DNA from: Anseranas semipalmata
Lineage: Eukaryota; Chordata; Aves; Anseriformes; Anseranatidae
DNA: 64,000 bases
NCBI GenBank assembly: GCA_013399115.1
Contig: VXAA01005247.1
Location: 670,518-734,517 of the forward strand
Direction of reading: 5' to 3'
Part shown: piece after piece, positions 57,301 through 64,000 of the stretch
Position numbering within the stretch: position 1 is the first letter of the stretch
Layout of the letters: each line of letters opens with the position of its first letter
Translations under genes and position numbers: made by a program
The notes under the pieces: generated by a model
Told to the model about the DNA's origin: nothing
What the model saw: only the letters and a program-made list of their open reading frames with translations
Database searches by the model: none

Positions 57301-60300
57301 ACTGCAATGACCCCACTGTCTGAGGTGCACCAGCACAGATGTGTTGCATCCCTCCTGCAACATCTGGCAGCTTTCCTCAAAAAGAGCATCGGCAGCAGGA
57401 GTGGATGCAGAACTGGACATATCTGCAGAACGTGAATGGTACCCAGTACCCAAGGTTGGGATGTAACTCCTGGGTGAACTAACTTTACACCTGAGGTTTG
57501 AGTATCTCATGCATCTTCTGGCAGCCTGTGCCTTCTGAATCACAGCTGCACGCAGTAGAAAAGGACTTCCCTGCCAGGTAGTGTTATTTATATATCATAT
57601 GACATTTTTTGTCATTATGATGACAATTAAAATTGCCAGTGTGGCAAGGCAAATACTCTGCTACCAGTAGCTTGCACTGTTGCAAAGATTTGAGGAGAAG
57701 CAGATAAGCAGAAATGCTGCCCTATTACACTCAGTTTGGAAGCAAAATTCAACCATAGTTACCACAGCCAGAAAGCTGAATCAGCCACCTTCCAGGAGCA
57801 CCTCCCAGGGGTGACTGTCTCTGCCCTCTAACTTCTCTACAGGGACAGGATTGAAACATAGGCCTGCGCACAGCATAGACAACAAAGACAACCCCTGCCA
57901 GGGCTTCTTCCATATCTCCTGAATCTCACCATGCTCTTCAGCAACTCTTACCCATCTCTGCTCTAGACCAGCCTCCTTGCAGACAGCAGGGGACAGAAAC
58001 ATGGTTGTTTTCCACCTCTTCCATGAGGCTGAGCTGCAAGAGCTCAGCTGTGCTAGCCCCAGCCCATCTCCCACCTGACAGCGTTGTCCTCCTGCCTTTC
58101 AGCATGCCCATGTGGAAATGGAGGAAGCCTACTTGGTCTCCAACCTAAGCTGGTCTTCTCTAGGAGGGAAAAGGCAGTGCACTTGTTCACAGCCTGAGCT
58201 TCTTCCACGTGTTGCCATAAGACTGGCCCTGCTCCAGCTGGGCAAACCCCAATGACCCCAGCATGCCAGGGCACCAGAGGGGCCAGCAAATGTGTCCCTT
58301 CATCATTTACAGTCATTGTGACCAGAGATCTAGAGGCCCAGTAAGACAATCCTGATCGTCCTGTCGCCAATGACAAAATATCTGTCAGGTCAAGCAACAC
58401 AAGTTCAGAGGCCAGTGCAGAAATCCTGCCATAGAGACCTGTCCCCAGTGCAGGGATCTCACCTGCCAAACACCAGCATCTCCATTCCCATCAGCATCAA
58501 GAGCTATTCAAAGCCCCGAGTACCTGCAGACCTGGGGTCAGGACGTGCCTTTGCTTTGCAATCGGAGGATATAAAATCAATTGCAACATTCTGTGTTAAG
58601 GATTTAATTTTCACGTCTTTGCTCCCTTCTTTAATCTCTACACAGCATGTACTCTGCCTGCCTCTAGATATTTTAATTCAGTCACAGTAAGTCAGTTGCA
58701 CAGAATGGGCACTAGAGAGCAACAGCAATTCAATTAATTTCACACTCACTGCAGGGAGCTGGGATTTTAAATGCTGCACATTGCAGGTGATCTGTAACAT
58801 TTCGTTTATTCATATACTTGGCAAAGCTCTTTGTTTCTTTCTTATCAAACTTGGAGGTCATGGAAGCCAGAGTTTAGAAAGCTCCTGGCCATTTCATTTT
58901 AGAAACAAATATGGTACCTGTTAATGCAAATAAAGTTACAATCAAGCTCACACTGACACTTCCAGATTGAAGATGGAATTGGATCAAATTGGTTTGCATT
59001 AATAATAGAAAGACTATGTATTTAATGAACCTGGCATGGGCATCTCCTCTTAGCATGCTGGACCTGAAGCACTGTCATGGAGATTCATAAACTGGAATTA
59101 AACATGAAACTCCTCTAGCTGCTGGCAACCATAAGCTTCTTGTTTTCTTGGGACAAAGTCACTAGTCAGAACAAAACAAATTTAGCTAATGTGTTTGCAC
59201 AGCTGAAGCTTATTGCATTGCCCTGGAAGTGAAAAACTCAGGGTCCAACTCCCTGCAATGTTACCCGTGGGGAAAACAGTGGCAGGCTGTGGATGAATTA
59301 CAGATTTCTGCAGGGCTTTCCCAATTCTTGTGAACACTGGGAGCAAACTGCCTTCCCCAGGACAGGCCCTGCATGGCACAGATATACCCGGCCAGAATGT
59401 TATGTTTGGAATTAGAGACCCTAATCCAAAGACTACCCAATTCAAATACAACTCTGCCATTGAAGCCGACAGACCTAAATTTAGAGCTCATGATTTCTCT
59501 GATCAAAAAGCTTCAATATTTTAGTTAGGAAGGAAAATAGCTGTCTTGCATGACAAAGCTGTCCCATCATACATTATCATGAATAACTCCAGTGCAAGAA
59601 TGTGTTCACATATTTGCGAGCAAACGAGGGTCACCATCCACCATTCTGTGGGCAGGAAATAGGACAGACTGTATCTGCCCAAAACTCTTTAATCTGCTCT
59701 GAACAAGAGGTCCCAAACTCCCCTTCCAACTGACTTTACCTTCAAAGTGTCCGCTATCAGTCCCACACGCATGCTTATCTTTTTACCATCTGAAGAATAA
59801 TCAAATGCTTCTTGGCTGTTCACTCCAAGATACGGCACTTCTGCACATGCAAAGATTTTGCCATCGTCTGGCAATTCTTCTGCAATAGCAAGGATACTGT
59901 AACCTTTAAGCTTGCCAATTAATAAAATCTTCCTGGCTCTGATCATATGAATAAACATCCTAAAAATTTGGCCTGTTGAAAGACAAGAATGAAAATTTAA
60001 AAATAAAACCGTAAGAAAGACTGTACTTCATTCGCAATAAAAATTAGATGTACTTTTTAAGTGATCGTTGAAGAAAAAAAATCACATCTTAAAACACTTT
60101 CAAATAAAGGTTTAACAACAGAATCTGACAAATTTTCATCTAAAATGCAGCTAAAAGACAACAGAATAGAGGGACTGGTATGAAATGTAGAACCTTTATC
60201 ATCAATGCTGCTATTGTTCAAGTGCTTGTTAAATAGTGCTTGAAATATTGCATATTTTAACATTCCCCCCATATGAAAATGGCTTTAAGATGTCTCCATA

Positions 60301-62108
60301 TTCTTTCTGGAACCCGGTTTAAAAAAATCACTACATTACCTTGCATTTGCTCTTAGAGTCATTATCCCTAGACAGCACCATCATTTAAGAAATTTATCAT
60401 CAGTTGTGTCCTTCGAACAATGTATTAGTGTAATACATTATAAGAGTACTTCACTGTGATGATATATTACTCAAAAGATGGGAACATCTGGGAAGAATGA
60501 GTCTAGGAATAGATTTAGTGTAATAAGCTTTATATTGGAATCCAAGACTAAGTATTTCTACTTGAAAAGGTACAGTGCTTGGCCACAGACCACCTCCACT
60601 GCTAAAGCACGTAACCCCCTAGCAAGCACCACCAAAACAAAACCAACACAGTTTTCCCCTTCCTGCAGTGAAGACAATGATCTCTTTGCTGCTCTGTAAG
60701 GGACGGGGCCAGTACCACGAATTAGAGAGACAAAGAGCACACACGACAATGTGCGTGAGCATGTGTGCATGGGCACAAAGGCAAGGAACAGGGAAGTACA
60801 AAATTCATGCAAAACAAGAATTCATGCAAGAAGATCCTATCTCTCTTTTTAAGTAGTTTTCCACATCTTCTGAGTATTTCCATAGTATTCATCCTATTCC
60901 CACTCAAGATGGACTAGAGTATGATGAACTTCATTTACAACAATCTGGTGCAATTTTATCATTTTGGTTGACCAACTTGTCGTTCAAACAGCCAGAAGTG
61001 TGCTCTTGATGCATCCTAGCTCCAGTTTTGGTTCCTCCAGCATCTCCTGAGCCATGGCCAGGTGACATTTTTCTGGAAAAAGAAAGGCATTTCAATATTA
61101 TGCTGACAAACAAAATCTGAATATCCCACAGAAAACCCAGTGACAAAGAAGAAACTCCTGGAAAAAGTACCTCCGTATATGAGCATGAAAAATCAGCCCA
61201 GAAGCACAAAAAACATCACTGAATTACAGTCCTAGGAGACCCTGGCTCTGCAATAAGCAAAAGCAGCCTGGCCACGGCCCCTGGCTCCTGGGCCCATTTT
61301 GGTGCTGGAAGATGCACCAGCCACAGGGGCTTGGGAAGAAGAGGCTGCGGGGCCAAGGAAGAGCATTACCCACTGTTCAAAAGCAAATCTTTCCCATTTC
61401 TAGTTAGTCCCAAGCAAGTGGCTATTTGCTGTTTCCCTGGCTGGAGCTTCCCAGGCTGGTTTACTTCNNNNNNNNNNNNNNNNNNAAAAAAAAAATCTTT
61501 TCCTCCCAAACTGCTGAGAAAAGCATGGTACCTCCAGATGCTTTTTCACAGAACCAAAGCTTGAGACAAGTCTGGATGAAGTGAGAAACTACCTATTACA
61601 GAGGAAAATAAATACATGACTGCAAGAAGTCGATAGCCTCCAGACAGATTAGATTACCGTATCCAAAGAAAGTAACCACCAGAAATGGTTGGTGATACTT
61701 CTGTAGGCCAGAATTTAGAGTCATTTGAGCTTTTTTTTCTCCTTCTCTTCTTCCCCCACCACTCACCAGTAAAATGAGAAAGAATTCATAACCCGTGTCA
61801 GCCACACTCAGATAATCCAAGACTTAAAAAGTAGAACATTTCATATAACCTCTTTTCTGCCCCTCACAAATGCTTTAACAACTTTAATAAGATAATGTAT
61901 AGCTATTATCATACAGCAAGCCTAAGTCAAACAACTATCAGCTATTATTTCAGCAACAGAACGAACGTTCAGTGTTCCCGTAATCCACAGCCTGGAACAG
62001 TTTACACATTGTCAATTTGAGACAGAACTGGCTTTTTCCACATATCAAAATGTACACTGATAAATGGGAATTGTTTAGCAGACCCCACATGGCTGGGTAA
62101 TATACTGT

Positions 62109-62144
<36 letters not shown>

Positions 62145-62873
62145 AAGAAAGAATAATGACGGTATCAGTTGGACTTCTGAATTAATGATACCTTAAATTA
62201 GTTTAATTAATTAGTTTAGTTACCAGAGTAATTTAGTTAGCAGATTAATTAATGTTTGTTGAGTGCTTGGAGATAAAAGCTGCATTTAAAGACTGTTATT
62301 ATAGGGTGGATCCAGAGGTTTTGATGCAGGTTTTCTTCATTCTTTATTTATCCCAGCACCAGTTCAATCCAGGGGATCATTCTCTGAGATTTTCAGCCAG
62401 CCCTGTGTGGAGGCTGGCTTGTTTATTTTTCCAAGAATATGGTGCAACACAGACATTGCCATAGGTAGCAGGCATCTGGTAAAATACCTTAGAAAATTTA
62501 GAGCTAGACTCTTCATTCTCACCTCCTCTCCGCAAGGCCATGGGTGCACTCAGGCACACTTGTCCATGTGTGTATCACTTTATATGCAGACAACTCTCAC
62601 TCTTCTTCCTTCCTCTGTCCTCCACATTTGTGGCACATTCTGAACTGACAATCTAAGAATGTATTTCATACACTCACAGGATAAAAGCACAAGGTTACAA
62701 AAGGGACCCGTACCTCCTTGAAGCTGCCATTGCATCCAGGTAAGTGTCCAGTCCAATGGCAACATCAAGAGCTTTTTGTAAGTAATTCTTGAGCTGTTCA
62801 GGAACACGAGAGTCATTGAGGGCTATTTCTTGGGCTTTAAGAAGGTTCTCAGCAATGAGTCCAGCTGGGGTTT
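33121..62873 (-). CDS. MT-Ox-like gene: O-methyltransferase fused to short-chain dehydrogenase (gadusol pathway), 5'-incomplete, possibly decaying
   Basis: This is the whole recognisable locus: ten exon candidates over about 29.8 kb, nine clear and one degraded. Exons at 62.8, 61.0, 59.8, 52.5 and 50.9 kb encode a caffeoyl-CoA/COMT-like methyltransferase. Exons at 49.5, 44.1, 43.35, 39.2 and 33.2 kb encode a classical SDR of about 245 residues. Donor and acceptor phases match at every junction except the one after the 61.0-kb relic, so both halves belong to one reading frame. In the family, MT-Ox oxidises and methylates the EEVS product 2-epi-5-epi-valiolone to gadusol, using NAD and SAM, presumably in the cytosol. 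The identification rests on the rare OMT-SDR fusion and on both domains matching that family. The start codon exon is not in the window. SDR catalytic residues are intact, but several methyltransferase residues are changed, so activity is doubtful. The alternative is a unitary pseudogene that still keeps an open SDR frame. Confidence 0.8.
33317..39126 (-). other. MT-Ox last intron (5.8 kb)
   Basis: It starts with GTAAGT and ends with GCAG in gene direction. AT-rich, no interspersed repeat recognised; poly-T at 37,750-37,763. Open frames inside it (for example 36,417-36,806 minus and 33,549-33,956 plus) carry no family motif. Confidence 0.7.
39127..39244 (-). CDS. MT-Ox exon: SDR YxxxK active-site exon
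   Basis: The exon is 118 bp, two bases plus 38 codons plus two bases, with acceptor ATCCCTTCCAG and donor TTTCCCC|GTAAGT. It encodes [20 protein letters not shown], then [18 protein letters not shown] and the start of a Pro codon. YNASK is the SDR active-site Tyr-xxx-Lys and is intact. The following helix and the 'V-x-V-N-x-I-x-P' strand are typical of classical SDRs. A Val codon is shared with the preceding exon. Confidence 0.92.
39580..39760. repeat. AT-rich low-complexity segment
   Basis: Nearly all A/T, with many TATA and ATAT steps and few G or C. It lies in an MT-Ox intron. Confidence 0.85.
41973..41992. repeat. Poly-A tract
   Basis: Twenty consecutive A within an MT-Ox intron. Confidence 0.95.
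42065..42153. repeat. Local duplication, copy 1
   Basis: This segment and 42,577-42,663 share ATTCAGCAGATGGACATGAT, then GGTTTTCAGTTGTA, then CTACTAGATTTT, in the same order and orientation over about 88 bp with only scattered differences. The two copies start 512 bp apart in the same intron. Confidence 0.9.
42577..42663. repeat. Local duplication, copy 2
   Basis: Partner of the copy at 42,065-42,153, same orientation. Similarity fades on both sides. The two are more alike than expected for an old dispersed repeat, so a local event or a shared unlisted repeat family is possible. Confidence 0.9.
43318..43390 (-). CDS. MT-Ox exon: SDR strand with catalytic Ser
   Basis: A short 73-bp exon, 24 codons plus one base, with acceptor TTTCTGTCACAG and donor TTAATAG|GTGAGT. 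It encodes [12 protein letters not shown], then [12 protein letters not shown]. This is the SDR 'G-x-I-(I/V)-N-x-(A/S)-S' strand; the Ser of NTAS is the catalytic serine position. It lies only 570 bp downstream (in gene direction) of the previous exon. It would be easy to miss because it is too short to stand out as an open reading frame. Confidence 0.88.
43829..43876. repeat. (AAT)n and (AAAAT)n microsatellite
   Basis: AATAATAATAATAATAAT followed by AAAATAAAAAT-type units. It lies 84 bp past the donor of the NNAG exon in gene direction. Confidence 0.95.
43961..44169 (-). CDS. MT-Ox exon: SDR central region with NNAG and catalytic Asn
   Basis: The acceptor is TTTTAATTCAG and the donor is TGCCAA|GTGAGT. 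The exon is 209 bp, two bases plus 69 codons. It encodes [39 protein letters not shown], and then [19 protein letters not shown]. The ADVS segment (adenine contact), the NNAG motif and the NVNLRG segment with the structural and catalytic Asn are all in the places expected for a classical SDR. The reading frame is clean and joins the previous exon through a shared Gly codon. Confidence 0.92.
44170..49377 (-). other. MT-Ox intron (5.2 kb)
   Basis: Starts GTAAGG and ends TTCAG in gene direction. It has TA-rich low complexity at about 44,270-44,300. A 175-codon plus-strand open frame at 47,884-48,411 has no recognisable motif and is not supported as a gene. Confidence 0.65.
49378..49594 (-). CDS. 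MT-Ox exon: linker and NAD(P)-binding motif of the SDR domain
   Basis: The acceptor is CTTTGTTTTAG and the donor is CTCAAAG|GTAAGG. The exon is 217 bp, 72 codons plus one base. About 25 linker residues ([19 protein letters not shown] and onwards) lead into [19 protein letters not shown], the Rossmann glycine motif TGxxxGxG of classical SDRs. [19 protein letters not shown] follows. The Asp after VAVV at the end of the second strand favours NAD(H) over NADP(H). This exon is more GC-rich than the surrounding introns. Nothing in it looks damaged. Confidence 0.92.
49595..52370 (-). other. MT-Ox introns joining the methyltransferase and SDR halves
   Basis: Two introns, 49,595-50,860 and 50,939-52,370, flank the small linker exon. 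Nothing recognisable lies inside them. There is no CpG-rich promoter-like block, so no sequence support for a separate SDR-only promoter here. Confidence 0.6.
50861..50938 (-). CDS. MT-Ox exon: end of methyltransferase domain and start of interdomain linker
   Basis: This 78-bp exon (26 codons, phase 0 at both ends) has acceptor TTATGTTTGCAG and donor TCAAAG|GTGTGT. It encodes [14 protein letters not shown], matching the last strand of caffeoyl-CoA-type O-methyltransferases ('LPLRDGLTLIRR'), followed by a Pro-rich tail, [12 protein letters not shown]. The tail is the beginning of the hinge to the oxidoreductase half. The exon is decisive for the fusion, because it completes one enzyme and splices in frame into the other. 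Confidence 0.85.
52371..52607 (-). CDS. MT-Ox exon: metal-binding and catalytic part of the methyltransferase domain
   Basis: The acceptor is CATTTTTTTCCAG and the donor is GAGCAG|GTTAGT. The exon is 237 bp, 79 whole codons, phase 0 at both ends. It reads [18 protein letters not shown], then [16 protein letters not shown], then [19 protein letters not shown], and ends [14 protein letters not shown] carries the first metal-binding Asp (equivalent to COMT Asp141). The residue after DAD, which in COMT (Lys144) and relatives is the catalytic lysine, is Gln. The second metal ligand pair, normally Asp-Asn (VDNTL), is Glu-Asn (VENTL). The fold-defining segments are otherwise well kept. The next exon joins in frame to finish the domain. 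Confidence 0.9.
52608..59739 (-). other. MT-Ox intron (7.1 kb)
   Basis: The largest intron, between the FIDAD exon and the SAM-motif exon. It contains a poly-A at 55,643-55,657 and short old-repeat scraps (for example a 'taggtgcctaaatgtaggc' segment near 54,899). No exon with a family motif was found between the two phase-0 boundaries, as expected. Confidence 0.65.
59740..59972 (-). CDS. MT-Ox exon: SAM-binding core of the methyltransferase domain, motif I altered
   Basis: The acceptor is TTTCAACAG and the donor is TTGAAG|GTAAAG. The exon is 233 bp: two leading bases plus 77 codons, ending in phase 0. It reads [14 protein letters not shown], then [20 protein letters not shown], then [14 protein letters not shown], and ends [11 protein letters not shown]. 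It aligns with family sequence of the type '(E)GQTLKMxIHMxxAKRVLEIGxFTGYSALAMAEALPEDG', so the Rossmann-type SAM-binding strand and helix are recognisable. The acidic residue of motif I (LEIG) is Leu here (LLIG), the FTGY loop is LKGY, and 'CEVDPY' at the ribose-binding strand is CAEVPY, with the acid displaced by one residue. These are unusual changes at cofactor-contact positions. The frame is open with no stop codon. Confidence 0.85.
60981..61072 (-). pseudogene. Degraded MT-Ox exon relic between the N-terminal exon and the SAM-motif exon
   Basis: The family needs an exon of roughly 115 bp here that starts after one base and ends with one base. The only candidate follows a good acceptor (CTTTCTTTTTCCAG). 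In the phase set by the upstream exon it is open. Its end, [13 protein letters not shown], matches the family's 'LEQEMxSGxxEG' segment in position and spacing. The front half reads glycine-rich, unlike the family. In the neighbouring frame the front reads [11 protein letters not shown], which fits better. This suggests an insertion in the A5 run at the exon start plus a compensating deletion; the exon is about 24 bp short. At the expected boundary the sequence is AACG|ACAAGT, not GTAAGT, so the donor is lost by what would be two transitions. A phase-correct alternative donor, TGTT|GTAAAT, lies at 60,938-60,933 and would add 14 residues. Joining the exons on either side directly would give an immediate stop. 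The true exon could instead be hidden in the N gap at 61,468-61,485. Confidence 0.45.
61468..61485. other. Assembly gap (18 N) inside an MT-Ox intron
   Basis: A run of N followed by an A tract. It lies between the first visible exon and the degraded exon relic, so a hidden intact exon cannot be excluded if the gap is larger than shown. Confidence 0.98.
62112..62152. repeat. Poly-A and (GAAA)n tract
   Basis: Thirty or more A, then AAGAAAGAAAGAA. It lies in the intron after the first visible MT-Ox exon. Confidence 0.95.
62714..62873 (-). CDS. MT-Ox exon (first visible): N-terminal helices of the methyltransferase domain
   Basis: The acceptor is TTTTCTGTTTCAG and the donor is AGGAG|GTACGG. The exon is 160 bp, starts with codon positions 2-3 and ends with two bases of a codon. 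It reads [19 protein letters not shown], then [19 protein letters not shown], then [14 protein letters not shown]. The GLD-x-YL segment corresponds to the 'GLDPYLE' stretch at the N terminus of this O-methyltransferase family, just ahead of the SAM-binding core. One base of the first codon comes from an upstream exon that I could not find between here and 64,000. The reading frame is open and the splice sites are good, so this exon itself looks healthy. Confidence 0.75.
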
Positions 62874-64000
62874 CTGAAACAGAAAATAAAAAGAAGAACA
62901 ATGATTTCATAACTGTTCATAAATTTCAGCAGAAATTTAGACACACACCCCAATTTTTTTTTCCATACATAATACAGTTTTTGGAAGGAATATGAAAACA
63001 ATTATGGAAACTTTTTCAAACTGAACAAAATATATATACTTTAATTCATTTTTCTCTCCTACATTCTCCCTTTTTTTCCCCACTGCTGATCCTTTTCTGA
63101 GAGGAAAAAAAAAATATTTCAAAAACACAAGTTTTCATTGTTGAGGCAGTGAGACAAACATTGAACATGGAACAACTGCATATGCTACCAACTCCTCTAG
63201 GTTATATTTTTCCTGGAGGACATGAGGCACTTCTCAAACCTCTCTCACAAAAGTGGCCAGATCTTCCCAGGCCAGGGCACGCAGGCACCTCTAGTTTGGC
63301 AGGAAGGAGGATCTCCACTACCCGCATGCCAATGGGGTGCACAAGCCCCCCTCACATGCCTGCCCCATGGAGGCTGCTGTGTACAGAGTCTGCAGAACAA
63401 CCTGTGATGTTCATGCCCAAGACACAATTACACCTGTCCTAAAGCAGACAAACTGACAAATACCCAAATAAAAATTTCTAGTGCCAAATCCAAAGATGGC
63501 ATAAAATCAAGATACTCTACAGCAAATGATTTTATGTAGGTGATGTAGAAATCACCCTGGCAGGAACGCAACCTCCTAACCCTCTTGCCTTCAACCTATC
63601 ACAACAGCTCATGGGGGCACACCGCACTCTGAACCTCTCTTGTTTCTCGTGGCACAAACAACTACCAATGCTTGAACCCATCAGCACCGCATGGCAGATC
63701 TCCCAGCATCTTTGCACAAGCCACAGCTGCCAAAAAGCTGATTATTCAGATAGACAGAAACAGTTATGCACAACACAACAATGTATCAGCATTTCAAAGA
63801 CTGTGAAAACATCTCCAGGATCAATACCAGCCTGCTCTGGGGACAAAAGCAATGCTGCCCATGGCCCTGAGACCCCAGAAAACCCGTAGCAGCACGTGGC
63901 AGCAATGCAACGATGGGGCCCGGTGAGCTATAGTCACACAAAGCGAGATGTAGTTCAGAAAAACTATCGCACTCCTCAAGTGTAAGAGCACATGCTGCGT
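62874..64000 (-). other. Upstream intron or 5' flank of MT-Ox, start exon not found
   Basis: The first visible exon needs one preceding base to complete an x-AA codon, so an upstream exon with the start codon must exist. I looked on the minus strand for an ATG-led segment ending one base into a codon at a GT donor. Nothing convincing was found: candidates near 63,355 and 63,250 would create a TAA stop. The start exon is probably beyond the window. Confidence 0.5.

Noticed and set aside
60339..60360. Alternative candidate for the missing MT-Ox exon ending GCAAATGCAAG|GTAATG near 60.34 kb
   Set aside because: In the phase required by the next exon it carries several stop codons within 30 bases and lacks the family's Q-E-x-x-S-G pattern.
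1..64000. CRISPR arrays, rRNA, tRNA, intact transposons or viral genes
   Set aside because: Read through on both strands by eye; no regularly spaced repeats, no tRNA-like cloverleaf with A/B boxes, and no reverse transcriptase, integrase or transposase motif was seen.

Overview
This window is nuclear DNA from a vertebrate. It contains split coding exons with GT/AG splice sites, long AT-rich introns, one CpG island, scattered microsatellites and three runs of N. Interspersed repeats are few and old (MIR-like, CR1-like and short 'CAATGGAG...TTTACACC' hairpin-type fragments). Together with the gene content this points to a sauropsid, most likely a bird. I have no species-level evidence.

One gene is recognisable. 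It lies on the minus strand between about 62.9 kb and 33.1 kb. Reading 5' to 3' along the gene, the first five exons (62.9-50.9 kb) encode a class I, caffeoyl-CoA/COMT-type SAM-dependent O-methyltransferase. The next five (49.6-33.1 kb) encode a complete classical short-chain dehydrogenase/reductase (SDR) ending in a stop codon. All junctions except the one after the second visible exon keep the frame, so the two halves form one fused polypeptide. This O-methyltransferase-SDR fusion is the architecture of vertebrate MT-Ox. MT-Ox works with EEVS (2-epi-5-epi-valiolone synthase) to make the sunscreen compound gadusol. In fish, amphibians, reptiles and birds the two genes sit between FRMD4B and MITF. 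I found no EEVS, FRMD4B or MITF exon here. The MT-Ox start exon also appears to lie beyond position 64,000.

The most interesting observation is a contrast between the two halves. The SDR half is intact: TGGGQGIG cofactor motif, NNAG, and the Asn-Ser-Tyr-Lys catalytic residues are all present. The methyltransferase half looks eroded. The acidic residue of SAM motif I is Leu, the catalytic Lys after FIDAD is Gln, and the metal-binding Asp of the 'VDNTL' motif is Glu. The exon that should join the first visible exon to the SAM-motif exon survives only as a shortened, poorly matching relic at about 61.0 kb, whose expected splice donor reads AC instead of GT. Either the gene is becoming a pseudogene in this lineage, or only the oxidoreductase half is still under selection.

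Layout: 1-29.98 kb, intergenic, no supportable gene, repeats and two N gaps. 29.98-30.47 kb, CpG island, possible promoter of an unidentified transcript. 30.5-33.1 kb, intergenic, with a candidate poly(A) signal for MT-Ox and a candidate regulatory block. 33.1-62.9 kb, MT-Ox exons and introns, including a local 88-bp duplication at 42.1/42.6 kb. 62.9-64.0 kb, upstream intron or flank with nothing recognised. No rRNA, tRNA, CRISPR array, intact transposon or viral gene was seen.
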